From: Nocardia harenae NBRC 108248
GTDB lineage: Bacteria > Actinomycetota > Actinomycetes > Mycobacteriales > Mycobacteriaceae
Direction of reading: 5' to 3'
Assembly (NCBI RefSeq): GCF_001612885.1
Contig: NZ_BDBH01000009.1
Location: 186,001 to 250,000, forward strand
DNA length: 64,000 nt
In this document: piece after piece, positions 7,697 to 16,340 of the stretch
How the letters are laid out: every line of letters begins with the position of its first letter
How positions within the stretch are numbered: position 1 is the stretch's first letter
Translations under genes and position numbers: made by a program
The notes under the pieces: model-generated
What the model was told of the DNA's origin: nothing
Seen by the model: the letters and a program-made list of their open reading frames with translations, nothing else
The model's database searches: none

Positions 7697-10102
7697 ATGC
7701 CAGAGCGATCGCTACCACTGCACGGAGTCCGCGTAGTCGACTTCACCGATGGCGCCGCCGGATTCGCCGGGCGATTCCTCGCCGATCTCGGCGCCGACGT
7801 GGTGCTGGTGGAGCCGCCGCTGGGCGCGGAGTCCCGCCGGGCGCAACCCCGCCACGACGGCCACGGCCTGCGCTTCGCGACCGCGCACGCCAACAAGCGG
7901 GGCGTCACCCTCGACGTGACCACCGAGCAGGGCCGCGCGAATCTGCTGCGACTGACCGACACCGCCGACATCTTCCTCGAGTCGCATCCGGTCGACTACC
8001 TGGCCGGGCTCGGGCTCGGAGAGCGGGCGCTGCGCGATCGCAATCCTCGCCTCGTCGTGGTCTCGGTGACCGACTTCGGCCGGACCGGGCCCTATCGCGA
8101 CTACAAGGCGAGCGAGACCGTGTTCACCGCGCTGTCCTCACTGCTGACGCGCTCCGGGGCACCCGGCCGTGAACCGCTGGCGCCGCCCGGAGAATTCGCC
8201 ACCCAGACCGCGGCGATCGACGTGGCCTACGCCGCGCTGCTGGCCTACATGCGAGCGCGGCGCGGCGCCGGCGGCGACTACCTGGACTGTTCGCTGTTCG
8301 ACCTCGTGGTGCAGGATCTGGATCCCGGCTTCGGTATGGCCGGTACCGCGACGATGGGCCAGCCGCTGTCGAACCTGCCGCCCGGACGCCCGGATGTGCG
8401 CATGATGTACCCGATCGTGCCGTGCGCGGACGGACACGTGCGCATGTTCATCGCCTCCGGCAAGCAGTGGCGGGCATTGTTCACCTGGATGGGGGAGCCG
8501 GCGGAACTCGCCGATCCCGATCTCGAGCAGATCTTCATGCGAATGATGAGCTGGCAGGGCAAGATCCGTCCAGCGGTCGAGAAATTCTTCGCCGGTCGGA
8601 CCCGGGCCGAGATCGTGACGCGCGGCTCCGAGCTGGGTATCGCGGTGGGACCGCTGAACACCCCCGAGGAGATCTTGACCAGCGACCATGTCCGTGAGCG
8701 CGGATCGTTCGTCGACGCCGAGATCGCGCCGGGGCTGCGCGCCACGGTGCCGAGCGGCTACCTCGAGTTGGATGGTGATCGTGCCGGATTCCGCCACCGC
8801 GCCCCGGAACTCGGCGAGCACACCGACGCGGTTCTCGCCGAGTCGCCGGAGCCGAGCGCGAACTCGGTAGCGGACGCGCCCGAGCTTCCGTTGGCCGGTG
8901 TCCGGGTGCTCGATCTCGGTGTCATCGTCGTCGGCGCGGAAACCGGACGCCAACTGGCCGATCAAGGCGCCGACGTGATCAAGGTGGAGAACCGCGCGTT
9001 TCTCGACGGGGCCCGTCAGATGGACGCCGTCGGCAAGGTGGGCTACTCCTACGCGATCGGCAATCGCAACAAGCGCAGCATCGGGCTGAACCTGCGCAGC
9101 GATGCGGGCAAGGAGTTGTTCCTCCGCCTGGTCGCGGCCTCGGATGTCGTTCTGACAAACTTCAAGCCGGGGACTCTGGAGTCGCTCGGACTCGGGTACG
9201 AACAACTCGCGGCGGCCAACCGCCGCGTCATTCTGGTCGAGAGCAGCGCCCTGGGCAGCACCGGACCGTGGTCGAGGCGCATGGGATACGGGCCGCTGGT
9301 ACGCGCCACGGTCGGACTGACCACCCTGTGGCGGCATCCGGAGGTACCGGACGGATTCGGCGACGATCAGACCGTCTATCCCGACCATGCCGCCGCTCGG
9401 GTAGGGGCCGCCGCCGTGGTCGCCGCGCTGATCGAACGTGAGCGTACCGGCGTCGGCCGTCATATCGGCATCGCGCAGATGGAGACGGTCTTCTGCCAGC
9501 TGGCCACCGAGTACGTCCGGGAGTCGCTGCAGCCCGGCACACTGACGGCCAAGGGCAATGTCGGCGAATTCGACGCTCCCGCGAACATCTATGCCTGCTC
9601 CGGCGACGATGCCTATTGCGCGGTGGTCATCGACGGCGATGGCGACTGGAGAAATCTTGCCGTGGCACTCGGCCGTCCCGAACTCGCGGACGCGCCCGAA
9701 TACGCCACCGCAGCGGCGAGAGTGGCGCATCGCGCCGAACTGGACGCTCTTGTTCAGGAGTGGATCGCGCCGCTGACACCACGCGAAGCGCAGGAACGCC
9801 TGCAATCCAACGGGGTGGCGGCGGGCGCGGCCGTGCACGTGAAGGATCTGCTGACCGATCCACATCTGGCAGCCCGACACCAGTTCGGCGAGCTGCCGCA
9901 GCCGGGATACGATGCGCCGCTCGAGGTCGTCACCGGTCCCGCGCTGTTCGAGAATCTCCCGCATCCACCGCTGCGTCCCGCGCCGGAGATGGCGGCCGAT
10001 ACCGAAGACATCTGCCGGGAAGTGCTCAGTATGACCGATGCGCAGATCGCGGAATCGGTGGCCGCCGGCGTACTCGAGGTGCCCGCGTCCGACACCCGGT
10101 AG
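7697..10102 (+). CDS. Double-domain CaiB/BaiF (family III) CoA-transferase
   Basis: This 801-residue protein consists of two family III CoA-transferase repeats. The first starts at 'LPLHGVRVVDF' (residue 5) and the second at 'LPLAGVRVLDL' (about residue 397). Each carries an 'LGADVV/QGADVIKVE' nucleotide-binding signature and 'NKR' motif. Family III enzymes move CoA between carboxylic acids through an aspartyl-CoA anhydride. In the first half the motif that should carry the catalytic Asp reads 'GDYLDCSLFD'; in the second it reads 'RHIGIAQME', so one half may be non-catalytic. Family III enzymes work as interlinked dimers, so the fusion may be a tied pseudo-heterodimer. ATG 7697 has AAGGA about 8 nt upstream. 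It could activate the acid product of the local aldehyde dehydrogenase. Confidence 0.87.
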   Translation: MPERSLPLHGVRVVDFTDGAAGFAGRFLADLGADVVLVEPPLGAESRRAQPRHDGHGLRFATAHANKRGVTLDVTTEQGRANLLRLTDTADIFLESHPVDYLAGLGLGERALRDRNPRLVVVSVTDFGRTGPYRDYKASETVFTALSSLLTRSGAPGREPLAPPGEFATQTAAIDVAYAALLAYMRARRGAGGDYLDCSLFDLVVQDLDPGFGMAGTATMGQPLSNLPPGRPDVRMMYPIVPCADGHVRMFIASGKQWRALFTWMGEPAELADPDLEQIFMRMMSWQGKIRPAVEKFFAGRTRAEIVTRGSELGIAVGPLNTPEEILTSDHVRERGSFVDAEIAPGLRATVPSGYLELDGDRAGFRHRAPELGEHTDAVLAESPEPSANSVADAPELPLAGVRVLDLGVIVVGAETGRQLADQGADVIKVENRAFLDGARQMDAVGKVGYSYAIGNRNKRSIGLNLRSDAGKELFLRLVAASDVVLTNFKPGTLESLGLGYEQLAAANRRVILVESSALGSTGPWSRRMGYGPLVRATVGLTTLWRHPEVPDGFGDDQTVYPDHAAARVGAAAVVAALIERERTGVGRHIGIAQMETVFCQLATEYVRESLQPGTLTAKGNVGEFDAPANIYACSGDDAYCAVVIDGDGDWRNLAVALGRPELADAPEYATAAARVAHRAELDALVQEWIAPLTPREAQERLQSNGVAAGAAVHVKDLLTDPHLAARHQFGELPQPGYDAPLEVVTGPALFENLPHPPLRPAPEMAADTEDICREVLSMTDAQIAESVAAGVLEVPASDTR

Positions 10103-10119
10103 CCGGGCGATACCGACAC

Positions 10120-10722
10120 CTACCGCGCGGCGGCCAGCACCAGATCGACCAGCCCCTCGCAGTAGGTGTCGGCCTCCTGTGCCAGCCGTGGGATCTGGGC
10201 GGGCGGGGTGGTGAGGCACTGCATCAGGATGCCGCCGAGCAGGGCGTCGAGCAGGAGCGTGACAGAAGTGTCGCGGGACAGATCGTTGCGGTCGATCGCC
10301 CGGCGCGTGATGGCGCGCATGGCCGTCACGTGCGCGGTGATGAACGCTTCCCAGCGCGGTGCCAGCTCGGGAACCATGCGGGCCTCGCCGCACAGTCGCA
10401 GCAGCGCGTCACCGATGTCACCGGTGAGCAAGGTGAAGATGCTGCGCGACAGCACGATCAGGTCGCCCCGAACCGACCCGGTGTCGACCTCGAACGGGAT
10501 GTCGACCCGGGCTTCGAGGGCATCGAGGAGCAGCGCGGTGTTGTCCGGCCAGCGCAGGTAGATCGATGACTTCCCGACTCGTGCTTCGCGGGCGACCGCG
10601 TCGATGGTGAAACCCGCCCAGCCGACCCGGCCGTAGAGCCGGCACGCGGTATCCCGGACGCGCTGATCCACCTCGGGGTCGCGCGGCCTGCCCGCCCCCG
10701 CGCTCGTTGTCGTTCGACCCAT
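10120..10722 (-). CDS. TetR/AcrR-family transcriptional regulator
   Basis: 200 residues with the N-terminal TetR helix-turn-helix ('FTIDAVAREARVGKSSIYLRW', residues about 38-58) and a helical ligand-binding C-terminal domain with 'TLLLDALLGGILMQ'. It lies 42 nt downstream of the GntR gene on the same strand and converges on the CoA-transferase gene, with only 17 bp between stops. It probably represses part of the surrounding catabolic cluster in response to an acyl-CoA or lipid; the ligand is unknown. Confidence 0.9.
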   Translation of the reverse strand: MGRTTTSAGAGRPRDPEVDQRVRDTACRLYGRVGWAGFTIDAVAREARVGKSSIYLRWPDNTALLLDALEARVDIPFEVDTGSVRGDLIVLSRSIFTLLTGDIGDALLRLCGEARMVPELAPRWEAFITAHVTAMRAITRRAIDRNDLSRDTSVTLLLDALLGGILMQCLTTPPAQIPRLAQEADTYCEGLVDLVLAAAR

Positions 10723-10764
10723 CGCGCTCCGCTCCCCTCTCGCCGCTACGCCGCCCGTGCCGCT

Positions 10765-11562
10765 TCAGTAGAGCAGGTCGACAACCTGTGCGCTGTCGCC
10801 GCCGTTGCGGAGGAGATAACTGCGCGCCGCTCGCATGTGCTTGAGCCAGAACGCCTCGGCGGCCTCTCCGTCGCGAGCCGTGACGAGTTCGCTCAGGCGC
10901 TCGTAGGCACGCAGGCCGCGCTGATTGTCGGCGTCGAGTTCTTCCGGCCTGCCGAGCTTCTCGTCGTAGCGCTGTTCGGTCTGGCGTTCCACCAGCTCCG
11001 TCAGCATCCCGATCACCGTCGCGAGGGTGTGGTTGCCGGACAGCTCGACCAGCCGACGATGGAATTGCACTGTGCGCCTGCCGAATTCGATCGGAGTCTG
11101 CAGCGCCTCCCGGACGTGCTCGACCTCGGCGGCGAGAGCGCGGCGGTTGGCCGCCGGCCCCCGTTCGGCGACCCGGCGCGCACAGGCGGGCTCGATCACC
11201 ATGCGTGCCTCGTAGACATCCTGCAGGGTTGTCTTCGACAGCGTCAGAAGCAGGCCGAACTGGGCGGCCGCTGCCTCCGGCCCGGGGATCGTCACTCGGG
11301 CGCCGCCCGGCGGCCCTCGACGGATACTGACCAAGGAGTCGGCTTCCAGCAGTCGAAACGCCTCGCGCAGGGTCGGTCGCGACACCCCGAAATGTTCCAT
11401 CAGCTCGGGCTCGGTCGGGAGCCACTCGCCATCGCCGATCTGACCGCGCGCGATCATGCGGCGGATGCGATCGGCGATCACCTCCGGCATCTTCTTCGGC
11501 CGGACCTGGTTGTTGCGGGCCGCCGCGCCCTTGGCGCTGGTCACATGTGCCTCCGTACGCAT
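10765..11562 (-). CDS. GntR-family (FadR/FCD subfamily) transcriptional regulator
   Basis: 265 residues. The winged helix-turn-helix at about residues 28-95 has the FadR-type 'LPTEPELMEHFGVSRPTLRE' signature. It is followed by an all-helical FCD domain with 'EARMVIEPACARRVAE' and the metal/ligand-binding histidine near 'FHRRLVELSGN'. FCD regulators sense organic acids or acyl-CoAs. The gene is transcribed away from the aldehyde dehydrogenase gene across a 636-bp intergenic region, so it may control both itself and that gene. The ATG at 11562 is the first start of the open frame; 'GAGGCAC' upstream gives a modest ribosome binding site. Confidence 0.9.
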   Translation of the reverse strand: MRTEAHVTSAKGAAARNNQVRPKKMPEVIADRIRRMIARGQIGDGEWLPTEPELMEHFGVSRPTLREAFRLLEADSLVSIRRGPPGGARVTIPGPEAAAAQFGLLLTLSKTTLQDVYEARMVIEPACARRVAERGPAANRRALAAEVEHVREALQTPIEFGRRTVQFHRRLVELSGNHTLATVIGMLTELVERQTEQRYDEKLGRPEELDADNQRGLRAYERLSELVTARDGEAAEAFWLKHMRAARSYLLRNGGDSAQVVDLLY

Positions 11563-12198
11563 CCGCGATGGTCGAGTCCGTTCCGACCGAGATTATCCCA
11601 TCGCGGATCCGTGACCGGCCACGGTGACGGATCTGGTTCCACCAGTTCATCTCGATTCGGCCGGGTGTTCGAGGGGTGCCGGCGACCCTGGGGTGCGCTG
11701 GACGGCGGTCCGCGGTCGCGCGCGGACACGACCCGTCGGGCGGTGTCGGTTCCGCGCCTGCGAGCGGCAGGCAAGGTGAAGTGAGCCGCGGAACCGACCG
11801 GGTCGAGAGATGCTCCGTCTCGGGGGATCTATCAGTGAGAACAGCTGCGGTACAGGTGAATTAAGCCTTTCCAGTTCGGGGTGGGATCCGAGTCAGGGTT
11901 TCGCGATCCGACAGAGTGATCGGCCAGGACCCGGGCTTCCAGTTCAGCTGGTTTATTTGTATAATCTGGCTATTTAGCCTTCCGATCGAAGGGCCCGCGC
12001 ACTTCGGGTCCGTTCGTCGGCGGCGGATCGAACCTCTTCTCCGATTACCAGCATCATGTGCCGGAAATTGGGTTAGAGTGGTTCGGATCACACCGCGACA
12101 CCCCCGAATATGAGCGGCTTCTCCCCGCCGGACGGCCGCGACTGTCATCTCCGCACCAACTCGCGCAAAGCGACTGTACGACAGGGCAATCGACTATC
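11563..12198. other. Long divergent intergenic region with candidate promoter
   Basis: This 636-bp stretch separates the GntR gene from the aldehyde dehydrogenase. I see no supported gene. Around 11940-11990 it becomes AT-rich and contains a perfect TATAAT at 11960-11965 on the plus strand, with only a weak -35 match about 16 bp upstream. An in-frame extension of the aldehyde dehydrogenase to an ATG at 12058 crosses its right part; the extra 47 residues look non-homologous. Confidence 0.4.
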
Positions 12199-13731
12199 GT
12201 GACCAGCCAAATACATTCCGTCTCGGCTCGTCCGGACGAATCGGTGGACCTACTGGAGCCGACCGAGGAGCAGCTCCGCGCGTTCTTGGACCGGCAGCGC
12301 GCGGCGTTTCTGGACCGGGGCGCACCCTCGGTGGCCAGCAGGCGGGACCGTATCGATCGACTGATCCTGATGGTCACCGAGAACGCCGACGCCTTCGCGG
12401 CGGCGCTGGCGGCGGATTTCGGCCACCGCCCCGAAACGCTCAGCAAGTTCAGCGACATCCTCGGCGTGCTCGGTGACATCCAGCTCACGCGGGCTCGGCT
12501 ACGCGCGTGGATGCGTCCGAGCAGGCCGCTGCGGGGCTCGGGGCTGTTCGGCGTCGCGAGCCGGGTCGAGCGAGTCCCGCTCGGCGTGGTCGGCATCATC
12601 GGGCCCTGGAACTTCCCGCTCGGTCTGGTGATCGAACCCGCGGCGGCGGCCTTCGCGGGCGGCAACGCCGTCATGGTCAAGTTCTCCGAGGTCACCACCC
12701 ATACCGCGGAGCTGTTCGTCCGCAAGGTCGCCGAGTACTTCGACCCGTCCGAGTTCATCGCGGTGAGCGGTGGACCCACGGTCGGCTCGGCATTCAGCGC
12801 TCTCCCGTTCGACCATCTGTTCTTCACGGGTTCGCCGAAGGTGGGCGCGCTCGTGGCGGCGGCGGCCGGCCGCAATCTCGTCCCCGTCACCCTGGAGCTG
12901 GGCGGCAAGAACCCGGTGGTCGTCGACCCGGCCGCCGATATCGGCCGGGCGGCGCGCCGGCTGGCCGAAGCTCGCCTGATGAACGGCGGGCAGTTGTGCC
13001 TCTGTCCCGAACTGGTCTTCGTACCCGAGGAACAGAAGACGGCCTTCCTCGAGGGCGTCTTGCGGCGCGCCCGTGCCATCGCCGGTTCCGATGGCGGCCA
13101 TGTCGCGGTGGTCAACGACGCCAACTTCACGCGGGTGACCGGATTGCTGGAGGATGCGCGCGGCAAGGGCGCCACGGTGCACGAGGCGGTGCCCGGTGAG
13201 CGGCCCGACCCCGTCGCCCGGCGGATCCCCCCGGTGGTGGTCACCGACTTCGACGACACCATGACGATCGCCGACGAGGAGATCTTCGGCCCGATTCTCA
13301 TGGTGCGGTCGTATCGGACGATCGACGAGGTGATCGCGTACCTCGCGCCGCGGCCCGCGCCCCTGGCGGCCTATTGGTTCGGACCGGAGAACGAGGCGTT
13401 CCTGGCCTTCACCGGGCGCGTGCGCTTCGGTGGGATGACCGTCGGCGACGTGGCCCTGCACTGCGCGATTCCGGCGCTTCCGTTCGGCGGCGTCGGGCAC
13501 AGCGGTTCGGGCGCTTACCACGGCAGGCGGGGGTTCGAGACCTTCACCCACGCCAGGGCCATCACCACGAGCCGGCTTCCGATGTCGGTCGGTGCACTCG
13601 CCACCCCGCCGGTCGGCCGTCGCACGGCCGCGCTGGTCGATTCCATGATCGCGCGAACCGCGGCGGCCGCGCGGCGCAGGCTGGACCGCGCCTCGGATTC
13701 TTCGGCACCCAGGAATACAGGAGAGAAATGA
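12199..13731 (+). CDS. Aldehyde dehydrogenase, class 3 / coniferyl-aldehyde-dehydrogenase-like
   Basis: The protein is 510 residues from the GTG at 12199. It has the class 3 order of motifs: 'VGIIGPWNFPLGL', 'LFFTGSPKVG', 'LELGGKNPVVV' (catalytic Glu) and 'NGGQLC' (catalytic Cys), and ends 'FGGVGHSGSGAYHGRRGFETFTH'-like. These enzymes oxidise medium to long or terpenoid aldehydes to acids with NAD(P)+. About 45 extra C-terminal residues ('...RTAAAARRRLD') could be a membrane-proximal tail as in FALDH-type enzymes. The start is uncertain: an in-frame ATG at 12058 exists, but neither site has a strong Shine-Dalgarno sequence. Its stop overlaps the next ATG (ATGA), so it is coupled to the SDR, and together they could take an alcohol to an acid. 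Confidence 0.85.
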   Translation: MTSQIHSVSARPDESVDLLEPTEEQLRAFLDRQRAAFLDRGAPSVASRRDRIDRLILMVTENADAFAAALAADFGHRPETLSKFSDILGVLGDIQLTRARLRAWMRPSRPLRGSGLFGVASRVERVPLGVVGIIGPWNFPLGLVIEPAAAAFAGGNAVMVKFSEVTTHTAELFVRKVAEYFDPSEFIAVSGGPTVGSAFSALPFDHLFFTGSPKVGALVAAAAGRNLVPVTLELGGKNPVVVDPAADIGRAARRLAEARLMNGGQLCLCPELVFVPEEQKTAFLEGVLRRARAIAGSDGGHVAVVNDANFTRVTGLLEDARGKGATVHEAVPGERPDPVARRIPPVVVTDFDDTMTIADEEIFGPILMVRSYRTIDEVIAYLAPRPAPLAAYWFGPENEAFLAFTGRVRFGGMTVGDVALHCAIPALPFGGVGHSGSGAYHGRRGFETFTHARAITTSRLPMSVGALATPPVGRRTAALVDSMIARTAAAARRRLDRASDSSAPRNTGEK

Positions 13732-14519
13732 GCAGTCACAACGCGGCGAACGGTGCGGTGGCGCTGGTCACCGGCGGAGCCAGTGGGATCGGGATGGCCG
13801 GCGTGCGGCGACTGGCCGAACGGGGGTACCGGATCGCGGTCGTCGATCTGAACGAGACCGCGCTGGACGCCGTCGCCGCCGAATTCGGCGACGCCGTGAG
13901 CACTTTCGCCGCCGACGTATCCGATCACGACGCGGTGTTGGCGGTGGTGAGCAAAGTCGAGAGCGAGCTCGGTCCGATCCAGCACGTCTTCGCCTGTGCG
14001 GGTGTGGCTCGAGTGGGGTCCACATTGTCGGTGGACCGGGCGCACGTCGATCTGATGATGCGGGTGAACTACGGCGGCGTGGTGAATCTCGTCTACTCGG
14101 TCATTCCCCGCATGATCGAGCGAGGAGGCGGTGAGTTCGCGGTCGTCGCGTCGATGACGGGCATCATGGCCCCGCGCAAGATGGCCGCCTACGGGGCGAC
14201 GAAGGCCGCGGTCATCGGCCTGCTCGACGCGCTGAGTTACGAGCTGGAGGGCACCGGCGTGCAGTTGGCGTGCGTATGTCCGGAGGCGGTGCGGACCCCG
14301 ATGGCGAACGACTTCTTCGTGAACGCGGACAAGCGCCGACGCGCGCTGAAAACGGCGGTCACCCCGGAGCAGGTGGTCGCGGCGACCGAGCGCGGTCTGC
14401 GCCGCCGCAGATTCCTGATCCTGCCCGGCCCGGTCTCCAAGGTCGGGTGGCGACTCCAGCGATTCCTCCCCCGCGTGACCCACGCGATGCAGCGCAGCGG
14501 CGCTGCCGATCTGGTCTGA
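13728..14519 (+). CDS. Short-chain dehydrogenase/reductase (SDR)
   Basis: 263 residues with a classical SDR layout: the Rossmann 'TGGASGIG' near residue 17, a 'CAGVA' version of the NNAG motif, catalytic Ser in 'VVASMTG', and 'YGATKAA' (Tyr, Lys). After the core there is a C-terminal arm with 'RRRRFLILPGPVSKVGWRLQRFLPR', typical of SDRs annotated in mycobacterial lipid clusters. It probably interconverts an alcohol and a ketone or aldehyde with NAD(P)(H). ATG 13728 follows AGGAGAGA and overlaps the stop of the aldehyde dehydrogenase. Confidence 0.9.
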   Translation: MSSHNAANGAVALVTGGASGIGMAGVRRLAERGYRIAVVDLNETALDAVAAEFGDAVSTFAADVSDHDAVLAVVSKVESELGPIQHVFACAGVARVGSTLSVDRAHVDLMMRVNYGGVVNLVYSVIPRMIERGGGEFAVVASMTGIMAPRKMAAYGATKAAVIGLLDALSYELEGTGVQLACVCPEAVRTPMANDFFVNADKRRRALKTAVTPEQVVAATERGLRRRRFLILPGPVSKVGWRLQRFLPRVTHAMQRSGAADLV

Positions 14520-14533
14520 GGGGGACGGCCGCC

Positions 14534-15331
14534 ATGGTCTGCTGCCTGCTGGCCGCGCAATTGGGGGTGCTGCTGCGTGGATTCTTCGCGCCCGTGCGGG
14601 GGCAGGGGGAGCGGCGACCGCGCCCCCGCGCGTCGGTGGTCGCCCTGGCCGTGGGGGAGCTGGGAATCCTCGCCGTTCTGGTGCTCGCGATCGCCTCGGC
14701 ACGACCGGGGGCCTCGTCGTCGACGGCCGAGTCCGCTCACGTCCACGACGTGAGCCACGTCGGCATGAGCCATGGCGCGAATCACGTGGTGTGGATGGCC
14801 GCGCTGGCCCTCGCGACCACGGTCATCCCGCTCACCGTGCTGGCCGCGACGGAAACGGCTCTCCCGCGGCTGCGTGAGCTCGCGCTGCGGGTGCCCGCCT
14901 GGTTGGACGCGGTGATCTGGATCACGGTACTGGTGGTGTGGCATCTGCCGGTTGTGCACGCCACCGTGTCCGGCTCGGTGTGGCGAACGGCCGTGCTTGC
15001 CGTGCTGACGGCTGTCGTCTCGCTGCCGGTATGGGCTCGGGTCAGCGACCTGCTGCGCCGGGCGCCGCAGGTGGCGGCCACGACGTGGGTGCCGCTGCTC
15101 GCGGCCTTCGAGATCAGCATGGTGTTCGGCGCGGCGCTGGTGGCGAGTCCGGCCGGGTGGGTGCCGGGAGCCGGCGCGGTGCCGATCGCCGAACAACGCC
15201 TGTCCGGACTGCTGATGCTCGTCGTGGACATCGCGGCTCTGGTCCATCTGTTCCGGCGCGAGCGCGGCACGGCCGAAATCGACTCGCTCTTCACCGCTTT
15301 CGTACGTACTCCCCGGGAAGGAACCCGGTGA
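14534..15331 (+). CDS. Polytopic membrane protein, distantly CtaG (cytochrome c oxidase assembly)-like
   Basis: 265 residues with about six hydrophobic segments. The 'VVWHLPVVHATV' segment and the late 'PIAEQRLSGLLMLVVDIAAL' segment match the pattern of Caa3_CtaG proteins ('HLP...' and '..DQQLAGLLMW..'). A His-rich loop ('HVHDVSHVGMSHGANH') between the second and third segments could bind metal. CtaG-type proteins help place copper or haem in terminal oxidases, but here no oxidase genes are near, so function is open. The ATG at 14534 lies 14 nt after the SDR stop, behind GGGGGA. The first residues are poorly supported; an internal start is possible. Confidence 0.6.
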   Translation: MVCCLLAAQLGVLLRGFFAPVRGQGERRPRPRASVVALAVGELGILAVLVLAIASARPGASSSTAESAHVHDVSHVGMSHGANHVVWMAALALATTVIPLTVLAATETALPRLRELALRVPAWLDAVIWITVLVVWHLPVVHATVSGSVWRTAVLAVLTAVVSLPVWARVSDLLRRAPQVAATTWVPLLAAFEISMVFGAALVASPAGWVPGAGAVPIAEQRLSGLLMLVVDIAALVHLFRRERGTAEIDSLFTAFVRTPREGTR

Positions 15332-15492
15332 CGACCGCGATGGTGAAGGCGCGCGTGCGGGCCGTCGACTGGGGCCCGGGGTCGCCCGGCGCGGGATTCC
15401 TGGCTGTCGCCCGCGCGTGGCCGGGACTCTTCCCGGTGGGTCCCCTGCTCGTCGGCGCCGCCTCCGTCCGCCCGCGCTCGCGCGGGGGGCGC

Positions 15493-16146
15493 TCAGGGCT
15501 CGGCCGGATCCCGCGCGGCCACGGTGGCCGAGCCGGACCGGTGCGGCGCGAGCGCCCGCTCGATGATGGCGGGCAGGTGGAGCAGCACCGAGTCTCGGCG
15601 GCTCCTGTCCTCGGTGCCGATGTCCTGGTGCAGGAGGGCGAGCATCAGCGTCGGACCGAGCACGTCCTCGACGACCGCGCCGGGGTCGAGGTCGTCTCGT
15701 CGTTCGGTGCGCGCGGCGGCGGCGACGCGGTCGCGCAGCATCCGCTGGCCGGGTTCCAGCAGACGATTCCGATAGGCGGCGAACAGTCCGGGCACCGAGT
15801 CGGCGTCGAGATGGATCCGCAGGTAGGCGCGACCGGAGCCGCGGGTGAACACGTCGAACACAGCGGTGGCGAGTTCCAGCAGCCATTCCCGCAACTCCTG
15901 CCCCACGCGGGTTTCGATCAGCGGAAACCCGGAGGCGGTGAGCGCTGCCATCAGAAGTTCTTCGCGCGTGTCGAACCGCCGCCCCACGGCGTCGCGCGAT
16001 ACTCCGGCCGCCGTGGCGACCGCCTTGACGGTGAATCCGGACCAGCCGTGTCTGGCGTAGACCTCGCGAGCCGCGTCGAGGATGCGTCCGTCCAGGGTGG
16101 TATCGCGGGGTCGTCCCGCCGTCCTCACGCCATCGTCGTTGGACAC
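15493..16146 (-). CDS. TetR/AcrR-family transcriptional regulator
   Basis: 217 residues. The helix-turn-helix is near residues 35-55 ('FTVKAVATAAGVSRDAVGRRF'). The C-terminal domain is TetR_C-like with 'DLDPGAVVEDVLGPTLMLALL'. The GTG start at 16146 has GGGAGGG just upstream. It is divergent from the first LinD-like gene with 194 bp between starts, so control of that gene is the simplest guess. It converges on the CtaG-like gene, leaving 161 bp (15332-15492) with no gene seen. Confidence 0.9.
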   Translation of the reverse strand: MSNDDGVRTAGRPRDTTLDGRILDAAREVYARHGWSGFTVKAVATAAGVSRDAVGRRFDTREELLMAALTASGFPLIETRVGQELREWLLELATAVFDVFTRGSGRAYLRIHLDADSVPGLFAAYRNRLLEPGQRMLRDRVAAAARTERRDDLDPGAVVEDVLGPTLMLALLHQDIGTEDRSRRDSVLLHLPAIIERALAPHRSGSATVAARDPAEP

Positions 16147-16340
16147 AGCCCTCCCGCACTCGCCCGACCTGCTCCGTTGATATCACACCCGGGCGACGCG
16201 GCCGCTACCGCGAGGGAGCGGGAGGCGACGCGGCACGTCTTCGCTCGCCGACGGCGCGGATGTGCCTTCTGTTTCAGTGTGGGCGCAGCACCGATCGTGC
16301 TTCGTACCCACTCCGGTGTCACTCGATGTGGAGAACTGCC

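Noticed and set aside
8138-10393. A 751-codon minus-strand open frame opposite the CoA-transferase gene
   Set aside because: Long shadow frames are expected at this GC content. Its translation is Arg/His/Gly-rich with no domain, and the plus-strand protein is a clear CoA-transferase.
12058-12198. N-terminal extension of the aldehyde dehydrogenase from ATG 12058
   Set aside because: The 47 added residues have no family counterpart and no good ribosome binding site precedes the ATG. It is kept only as an alternative.
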